Shown piece after piece: positions 58,643 to 64,000 of a stretch of DNA of 64,000 nucleotides (position 1 is its first letter; the number at the start of each line of letters is the position of its first letter). The translations under genes were made by a program, and so were the position numbers. The notes under the pieces were generated by a model, which made no database searches, had not been told where the DNA came from, and was given only the letters and a program-made list of their open reading frames with translations. The stretch covers positions 1 through 64,000 of the forward strand of contig NZ_JACJJP010000005.1 in assembly GCF_016900095.1 (NCBI RefSeq), in the 5' to 3' direction. Source of the DNA: Gemmiger formicilis (GTDB taxonomy: Bacteria > Bacillota > Clostridia > Oscillospirales > Ruminococcaceae).

Positions 58643-60040
58643 TCAAAAATTGTGGTACAGTCTGTCGATCTCGTCCAGTTCGGCCTGCAGGCGGCTGTCC
58701 AGTTCCTTTTCCACGAATTCCCGTTTGATGCGGGCCATGAAGCGCAGATCGGTGCACAAGTGGGCCACAGAACAGAGCAGCGTGCCCAGGTCCAGGTTTC
58801 TGGGGTTTTGTGTAATGCCGGCGCGGATGACCGAGCTGGTGGAGGCAAGCAGGCTGGAAATCAGAAGGATCTTGCGGGTGCGGACCTGGTACAGGGCGGG
58901 GTCTTCCTCCTCTTGGCGGAAAAGTCCGTGCACCAGACCGATGATCATATCGATGACCAGCGAGACGGCGAAAGAAGCCCCGGCGATTTTGGCGTCCCGG
59001 GAAAAGCACAGAGAATCGTATTGGCTTTTATACAAAGAAGCGGCTGAGTCCTCTTTGAAGGCGGCCAGCAGCGGCACAGGCAGTCCCACTTTGGTATAGC
59101 GGTCGGATTTCAGGTGCTGGGCCTGGGCGAAAAGGGCGGCCGGCAGGTTGAGGGGATCTTCCCGGATCATATCGAAGCTTTCGGTGCCCAGCGTCCACAG
59201 GCTGACCGGTTCGGGCAGGATCCGAAGCTTGGGCACTCTTGCCACACGAAAAGTCTGGAAGGTGTTCAACGTGATGGTGTCAGTCAGAATATTGGCGGTT
59301 CCGAAAATCCAGCCCAGCACAGGATCATGCCCCAGCGTGTACAGCCGGTGATAGGCGCCGCCCATATTGATTCCCAGGGCGGGCGAACCCACGGTGGTAT
59401 CATAGGGCGGGGTCTGGTACAGCAGGTTGATCCAGTATCCCGTCGGGTGCCTGTTCAGATTTTTGTCCCGGAAATCATCGTTGGCTGCCCGATGAGCGTC
59501 CTCGATGGATTTGTCATTGTGGGGCAGCCGCTGAGAAGGATCAAAACGTTCTCCGTAGCCGAAATGTTTGGCAACGTAGGGGAAAAGCAGGGTCTTGGTT
59601 ATCTGCAGCGCGGTGGCAATTGCCAGAAAGGCAAGGTCGGTGCAATTTACAATGCCAGTCTTCTGCGCGAAGCGTGCGTTGATTTCGTCCAGTTCCCGGA
59701 AGGAAGCCTCGATCTCCTCGGGGGAAAGGATGTCTTCCAGAACGATCTCCCCGGGAACGGCGTTCTCTGCCTCGGAAACCAGACTTTCCCAACTCCGGGC
59801 CTGGGGCTGATGCTCCAGCGGACGTTCCCGTGCGGCTTTGGCAGCCTGCGCTGCCGCGGCCGTCTCGGAAGAACGCCCCAGGGACGCCAGCAGCGCTTCG
59901 CTGGCGGCGATATTGGCGTCGGTCTCGGAGCGGGTCCGGGCCAGAGCCGGGTCATTTTGCAGCTGACGGGAGAGGTCCAGGTTGTATTTCAGAACTTTGT
60001 TTCGTTCCAGCTCCTCTTTGCTGTATCGGAAAGTACTCAT
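58643..60040 (-). CDS. Hypothetical membrane-associated protein, 465 aa
   Basis: I do not recognise the family. The N-terminal 120 residues are charged and helical (RNKVLKYNLDLSRQLQNDPALARTRSE). Hydrophobic segments occur at about 130-160 (DLAFLAIATALQITKTLLFPYV), 350-370 (AGASFAVSLVIDMIIGLV) and 385-405. A middle part has SPALGINMGGAYHRLYTLGHDPVLGWIFG. It lies 21 bp behind the frameshifted glycine-rich gene and probably forms a two-gene unit with it. Confidence 0.6.
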   Translation of the reverse strand: MSTFRYSKEELERNKVLKYNLDLSRQLQNDPALARTRSETDANIAASEALLASLGRSSETAAAAQAAKAARERPLEHQPQARSWESLVSEAENAVPGEIVLEDILSPEEIEASFRELDEINARFAQKTGIVNCTDLAFLAIATALQITKTLLFPYVAKHFGYGERFDPSQRLPHNDKSIEDAHRAANDDFRDKNLNRHPTGYWINLLYQTPPYDTTVGSPALGINMGGAYHRLYTLGHDPVLGWIFGTANILTDTITLNTFQTFRVARVPKLRILPEPVSLWTLGTESFDMIREDPLNLPAALFAQAQHLKSDRYTKVGLPVPLLAAFKEDSAASLYKSQYDSLCFSRDAKIAGASFAVSLVIDMIIGLVHGLFRQEEEDPALYQVRTRKILLISSLLASTSSVIRAGITQNPRNLDLGTLLCSVAHLCTDLRFMARIKREFVEKELDSRLQAELDEIDRLYHNF

Positions 60041-60061
60041 TATGCCACCGAATGGAAAAAG

Positions 60062-60610
60062 TTACTGCATACCCAGGTCATGTTTCAGATCGTTGATGGC
60101 CGCCTGCAGGGTAATGTTCAGCGCATTGAGATAGTCCATGCGCTCTTTGTCCGCCTTGGATTCATCCCGCAGTGCCTTGATGATTTCCGACTGTGCTTTG
60201 ACGGCGTTTTTATAGCAGAGTTCCTTGGCGTCCTTCAGTTTTTTTGTTCTTGACATTGGCGGCGATCCCCACCCCGGCGGCGCCCAGGACCACGGCGGGG
60301 GCTGCCAGAACGGCGACCCCGGCGGCCATACCGCCGCCCACAACGGCGCCCGCAGCAGCCAACCCGCTGGTAATGCCGGCAGCGCTCAATCCCACGACCG
60401 AACCGCCGAAGAAGAGGGCAGCAAAACTGGCAACACCGCCGACGCCCACACCCAGGGCACCGGCCAGCACTTCGGGAATGGCCGATTGGGAGATGGTGCG
60501 GGATTTGTCGTGGATGGCGGCGTTCGCTTCGTCAATGACCTTGTTCACCTGTTTCAGGGAATCCAGACTGGGGAACAACATCTTTTTTTGCTTTTTACAT
60601 AACTGCTCAT
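60062..60610 (-). pseudogene. Glycine-rich membrane protein gene with two homopolymer frameshifts
   Basis: The visible parts: an RBS (AAAAAGGAGT) and ATGAGC at 60610 encode MSSYVKSKK, then a 7-A run (60583-60589) throws the frame; the next frame gives MLFPSLDSLKQVNKVIDEAN and a long Gly/Ala membrane region; a second 7-A run (60239-60245) again shifts, after which LKDAKELCYKNAVKAQSE...DLKHDLGMQ continues to a natural stop. One added and one removed base restore a single 180-residue protein. Either a real pseudogene, phase variation, or assembly error. Confidence 0.6.
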
Positions 60611-60670
60611 GATGGAATCTACTCCTTTTTCAATAGTATCAGGTAAGTTGAATTACAGAACCCGAAGGGG

Positions 60671-61600
60671 TCAGGCAAGCGTCTTCACCCAATCCCCCTG
60701 GCTTCGCAGCCACATATCCAGACCATTGCCGTCAAAGACCTCGGCTTCCACCAGCTGGCCGCCCTCGGGCAGCTCTTCCAGGACCCGGGCGGTGGGCAGG
60801 CGGTCCAGCACGGCCTCGATGTTGGGGCCGGTGTACTTGAATTTGATGTGCCGCAGTTTGCCGCCGTACATGAACTGGATGCGCTTACGCATCTCGCCCT
60901 CCTGGAAACGGTCCTTGTAGGGAATGTCGAAATGGTCGTTCGTCACCGTGAAGGAGCCAATCCGGTCCACCCGGTAGATGGTGGGGGAGCGGTCCTCGGG
61001 GTTGGCGAAATGCTCCTTCTTGTCAATGCCCTCGATGAAGGCGGCCAGATAGAAATAATACTCGCTGAAGAGAATCCCCACCGGCTGCACCCGGCGGTGT
61101 TTGGGCACGGCGTTGTGGGTGCCCACGTAGTCCATCTCCACCACCTTGTGGTCCCGGATGGCTTCCCCCAGCGTCCAGAGCTTGTCCACGAAGGCCTTTC
61201 CGTGGTGGGGCGGCACATAGTGGAACCGCTCGTTGCCGATGAGCTCCTGCACCGCCCGCAGATTCTGCACCGGCGTACAGCAGGCCACCAGCTTGTTTAA
61301 AATGGGGTCCAGCTCCTTCTCGGTGAAAGCGCGGCTCTCCAGCAAAATCTTGCAGACCGCCAGCACCTCGCTTTTGGTCAGCCGGGCCTCAGCGGGCTGT
61401 TCCAGACGGTAGCAGTTCGCCTCCCGGTCATAGAGCAGGTCGTTGCCCTGCCCGGCGTAGTAGGCCCGCAGCGTTTCCAGGTCACGCTGGATGCTCTTCT
61501 CGCCCACCTCAAACCGGGCGGCGGCCTCCTTCTTGTTCAGCGTGTTGCCGCTCAACAGCTGCTGCAGGGCGAGCAGCCGGTAGATTTTATCTTCGGCCAT
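60671..61600 (-). CDS. WYL-domain transcriptional regulator with N-terminal winged helix
   Basis: 309 aa. HTH_11-type N-terminus (RLLALQQLLSGNTLNKKEAAARFEVGEKSIQRDLETLRAYY), WYL core at about 145-190 (AIRDHKVVEMDYVGTHN, RVQPVGILFSEYYFYLAAF) and a C-terminal WCX domain. A typical YafY/DeoR-like regulator of 300-odd residues. It overlaps the 3' end of the small cysteine-rich gene by 14 bp and lies upstream of the two membrane protein genes on the same strand. Confidence 0.9.
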   Translation of the reverse strand: MAEDKIYRLLALQQLLSGNTLNKKEAAARFEVGEKSIQRDLETLRAYYAGQGNDLLYDREANCYRLEQPAEARLTKSEVLAVCKILLESRAFTEKELDPILNKLVACCTPVQNLRAVQELIGNERFHYVPPHHGKAFVDKLWTLGEAIRDHKVVEMDYVGTHNAVPKHRRVQPVGILFSEYYFYLAAFIEGIDKKEHFANPEDRSPTIYRVDRIGSFTVTNDHFDIPYKDRFQEGEMRKRIQFMYGGKLRHIKFKYTGPNIEAVLDRLPTARVLEELPEGGQLVEAEVFDGNGLDMWLRSQGDWVKTLA

Positions 61601-61901
61601 AACATGGCTCCTTTCCGTCGGTGCCCAGCCGGGTTACCAGTTCTTCCAATAAAGGCCCGTACACCCCGGCGGCTGCCCGGGCCTTGTCCGGCAGGCAGTG
61701 CCGCAGCCAGACTTCGCACCGGTCCCCGCAAAAACGCAGTTCTGCCTGCAGGCCGCCCTCCAGCCCGAAGCGCAGGCAGTTGTTGGAAAACCCCTGCCCG
61801 CAGAGATAGCAGGGCGGCACGGTGGCGCAGATCGCCCCGTACAGTCCGGCGGGGTCCGGCACAGCGGGTACAAAAAAGGTGCGGCAGCAAAAATCCGACA
61901 T
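61587..61901 (-). CDS. Cysteine-rich hypothetical protein, 104 aa
   Basis: Not recognised. Cysteines occur as DFCCRTFF, ICATVPPCYLCG, NNC and GDRC, compatible with metal or redox chemistry. Start at MSDFCC with TGGAGGAAAG upstream. Overlaps the WYL regulator gene and is probably co-transcribed ahead of it. Confidence 0.6.
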   Translation of the reverse strand: MSDFCCRTFFVPAVPDPAGLYGAICATVPPCYLCGQGFSNNCLRFGLEGGLQAELRFCGDRCEVWLRHCLPDKARAAAGVYGPLLEELVTRLGTDGKEPCYGRR

Positions 61902-61956
61902 GATGGAACTTTCCTCCAGTATAGCATATTTGCAGAAAAGGGAGCGACTATAATAG

Positions 61957-61985
61957 TGCACAAAAAATAGTACAGTATTTGTGCA
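61957..61985. promoter_or_regulatory. Palindromic operator candidate in divergent spacer
   Basis: TGCACAAA (61957-61964) and TTTGTGCA (61978-61985), centred between the minus-strand WYL unit and the plus-strand XRE gene. Minus-strand TATAGT overlaps its left side. It could serve either regulator. Confidence 0.5.
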
Positions 61986-62106
61986 TCCTGCCGAGAGGTG
62001 TCAAAAAGGACGATATACCTATTATAGTGTTTTTTTTACACCATGGAAATCATTGGCGTGTACAAAGAAAACCCACTACAATAAGAACAAACCAATACTA
62101 TAGGGG

Positions 62107-62460
62107 GTGGGGTTGTTGGACAAAGAGGACAGTGTGGTGCGCCGGACCGGTGCCAAGCTGCGGCACTTCCGGATCCTGAAAGGCATCAGTCAGGAGCAGC
62201 TGGCGCTGGACTGCGATCTGAACATCAACACCATCGGCATGATCGAGCGCGGCCAGAAAAACCCCACCATCTACACGCTGCAGCGGATCTGTGGCGGGCT
62301 GGGCATCACGCTGGCGACTCTGTTTCTGTATGACGAGAGCAGCGACACCGCCGCCGAGGATACCATCCAGCGCATCGAGGCCGTGCTGCGGCAGATGCCC
62401 CGTCAGGATGTGGAGCGAGTGGCCCGCATCGTGGAGGAGCTGTCCGGCTTCGGCCACTGA
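62107..62460 (+). CDS. XRE-family helix-turn-helix regulator
   Basis: 117 aa. HTH at about 14-70: KLRHFRILKGISQEQLALDCDLNINTIGMIERGQKNPTI in the usual Cro/C1 pattern, followed by a short helical dimerisation tail. The start is uncertain: GTG at 62107 abuts GGGGG, whereas TTG at 62113 or 62116 has better spacing from GGGGGTGG. Promoter candidate TTGGCG-18-TACAAT just upstream. Monocistronic with its own terminator. Confidence 0.88.
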   Translation: MGLLDKEDSVVRRTGAKLRHFRILKGISQEQLALDCDLNINTIGMIERGQKNPTIYTLQRICGGLGITLATLFLYDESSDTAAEDTIQRIEAVLRQMPRQDVERVARIVEELSGFGH

Positions 62461-62472
62461 ACCGATACAACC

Positions 62473-62515
62473 AAGCCCTGCGTTTTCTTTTCCGGAAAGC
62501 GCAGGGCCTTTTTTT
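62473..62515 (+). terminator. Terminator of the XRE gene
   Basis: AAGCCCTGCG pairs with CGCAGGGCCTT, followed by seven T. It also closes the opposite membrane protein gene. Confidence 0.9.
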
Positions 62516-62517
62516 GT

Positions 62518-62907
62518 TCAGATACGGCCGCCCAGTTCCATGGCACCGAAGAGCAGCAGCCCTGTGCCGATCAGCCAGGCCAGCGGCGTAATCCAGTGGC
62601 AGCCGCGGGGCAGGGCGAGCTGCGGCCAGCGGAAACTGCCGTACACATTGCAGGCAAAACCGGCTGCCAGGCAGAGGACCATCCCCCAGGAGCCCAGCTG
62701 TACCCACAGTCCGCTGTGGTGTGCCATCCCGAAGCCCACCAGCCCGCGGCTGCAGGCGTCGGCCAGCACCAGGGGCAGATAGCAGCGCAGGGCGGTGCGC
62801 CAGCTGCCGTGCCAGAGCAGCCAGAGTGGGCCCAGCACCAGGGCACCGGTGCTGGAACCCAGCAGCCGCCGTGCGGGGGCGGGCAATGTATCAAACTCTT
62901 GTTCCAT
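62518..62907 (-). CDS. Small multi-pass membrane protein (DUF2628-like)
   Basis: 129 aa. Three or four hydrophobic segments (GALVLGPLWLLWHGSWRTAL, WVQLGSWGMVLCLAAGFACNVYG, WITPLAWLIGTGLLLFGAM). The GPLWLLWHGSWR and ACNVYGSFRW features resemble DUF2628 proteins. Start MEQEFDTL with GGAGAACC. It follows the zinc-ribbon gene by 13 bp, and such proteins are often partners. Confidence 0.65.
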   Translation of the reverse strand: MEQEFDTLPAPARRLLGSSTGALVLGPLWLLWHGSWRTALRCYLPLVLADACSRGLVGFGMAHHSGLWVQLGSWGMVLCLAAGFACNVYGSFRWPQLALPRGCHWITPLAWLIGTGLLLFGAMELGGRI

Positions 62908-62920
62908 GGTAGGTTCTCCT

Positions 62921-63809
62921 TCAGGTGGCGGTGCGCAGATAGCGGTAGCGCACGTTGCCGTCCGCATCATAGATGGTCAGATAGGTGTCCTCCCCCTCGG
63001 TGGAGAAACTGAACACCGTGAAGAATCCCTCGGGGCCGGACGAACAGTAGATGCTCATGGTGCCGTCGCCGTTGTCGCTCAGCCGCTGGTAGGGGCAGAT
63101 ACCGAACCGGAAGGCGTCCACGATGAAATCCACGCTGGGGCCGTAGGGGTTGTAGCCGGAGGCATCTCCTTCCACCATCGTGTAGGCGCCCCAGTCCGAC
63201 GAAGGCAGTGGGGTGGGGGCCATATCGTAGGTGGGGCGGCGGTAGGTGTCCAGCGTCTTGCCGGTGTAGTCCAGATGGGTCAGGGTGGTCTGGTCGGCAG
63301 AGAGCAGGTAGGTCTCGGTGGGCGTACCGCCCCGCACGTCGGTGCAATAGATGGTGATGGACCCATCCTCGTTGGTCTCGGGCAGCTGAGAGGCGTTCAT
63401 GTTCCAGCTTTCAAAAATCATGAGTTCGGCGCCGTCCTCGGTGCACCAGGCTCCCTTCCAGGGCTCGGCGGCAGTCACCAGCCAGCTGCCGTCATCCTGG
63501 ACCGGTTGGGATGTTTCAGCGGGGACAGGAGAGACCGTGGGTGGCTCTGTAGGCGCCGGGGAAGCCGTGACGACGGCGGTGCTTTCGCCGGACTGGGGGG
63601 GCACCCGGAGCTTCCGGGGAATAGCCGCCCTGAGTCAGGGCGAAGAAAACCCCGGCCACCAGGGCTACGGCCAGGATGGCCAGCAGGACCGGCAAGGGAA
63701 ATTTCCGGGCCGGGGCGGGGGAGGCACTGTCCCCGGCGGCTTTGCCGCATCCGGGACAGAACTGGGCATCATCGGGCAGCTGGGCGCCGCAGTGAGTGCA
63801 ATACTTCAT
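62921..63809 (-). pseudogene. Zinc-ribbon membrane protein gene interrupted by a C7 homopolymer frameshift
   Basis: From ATG 63807-63809 (AAAGGAG upstream) the frame gives a zinc ribbon C4-C7-C18-C21, a membrane helix at about 37-58 (FPLPVLLAILAVALVAGVFFAL) and GGYSPEAPGAPP, then ends in nonsense. After a run of seven C, the next frame continues a natural 220-residue extracytoplasmic domain (GESTAVVTASPAPTEPPT...GAWCTEDGAELMIFE...RYLRTAT). Removing one C restores one protein of about 295 residues. Confidence 0.7.
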
Positions 63810-63856
63810 AGAGATCGCTCCTTTGCTTTTCTTTCTGTGCCCCCAGCATAGCAAAT

Positions 63857-63884
63857 CCCGATGGACAGGCTCCTGTCCATCGGG
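63857..63884. terminator. Stem-loop at the right edge
   Basis: CCCGATGGACAG pairs with CTGTCCATCGGG around 4 nt. There is no T run on either side except AAAAAT to the right. Nothing else is visible from 63885 to the end. Confidence 0.5.
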
Positions 63885-64000
63885 AAAAATGTTTGACACA
63901 GCCTCCGGAAAGAGTGACCACCGCGTTGCCATACAAAGCGGCGGGCGGCGCATCTGTGGGGAAGGTATGCCGGCAGGCCAAGGCGAAAATCCTCCGGGAA

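Noticed and set aside
60210-60581. ATG at 60581 as the true start of the glycine-rich gene
   Set aside because: It has no RBS; a good RBS and ATG lie at 60610 in a frame that joins after one base is added to the A7 run.

Overview
The window looks like a gut Clostridia genome, probably Oscillospiraceae/Ruminococcaceae-like. This is inferred from GC-rich coding sequence, strong AGGAGG ribosome binding sites, consensus sigma-A promoters, CCA-encoding tRNA genes, and Tn1549-era dual tyrosine recombinase elements. No species can be named from the sequence alone. Tandem rRNA promoters leave the left edge on the minus strand, followed by a divergent CoaX homolog that has lost its catalytic aspartates.

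From about 1.38 kb the window is mostly accessory DNA inserted at a tRNA-Arg(CCG) locus. Two tRNA 5' halves (1377, 1580) and one intact tRNA-Arg (1771) lie in tandem. The 3' half that pairs perfectly with the copy at 1580 lies 32 kb away at 34003-34040. The DNA in between (about 1.62-34.0 kb) therefore behaves as one integrative region. It contains a dual tyrosine integrase, a VapE-type replication ATPase, an iteron-like repeat tract, a UPF0178 gene, and a long plus-strand cargo run: esterase, Schlafen/AlbA protein, AlkZ-related protein, SGNH hydrolase, deformylase, SDR, flavodoxin, two macrodomain proteins and a class M sirtuin. A large secreted phosphoesterase/beta-propeller protein, MgtC, and a GntR-controlled minus-strand sugar ABC transporter/amino-sugar kinase/SIS/glycosidase locus follow. 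A 134-bp repeat carrying element-end sequence occurs at 19.3 kb and 33.9 kb.

From 34.0 to about 49 kb a second, related element follows. It has an IS3-family insertion, a four-gene operon that looks like an undescribed defence system (PLD-helicase-DUF3427, PLD-P-loop ATPase, MazG-like NTP pyrophosphatase, DUF6998 nuclease-like protein), a TerB_N/TPR protein, a GNAT, a second dual integrase pair, a RepA-type ATPase, an array of palindromes that may be its origin, and a second UPF0178 gene.

From 49 to 58.6 kb there is a second defence-like cluster: a 1609-residue SAMD9-like STAND NTPase, a WYL regulator, a small glycine-rich membrane protein, a GIY-YIG protein, and a Sel1-repeat protein ending in a HEPN-like RxxxxH motif. 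The last 5 kb holds membrane proteins of unknown role, a WYL regulator, an XRE regulator and a zinc-ribbon membrane protein. Two of these genes are interrupted at 7-nt homopolymers.
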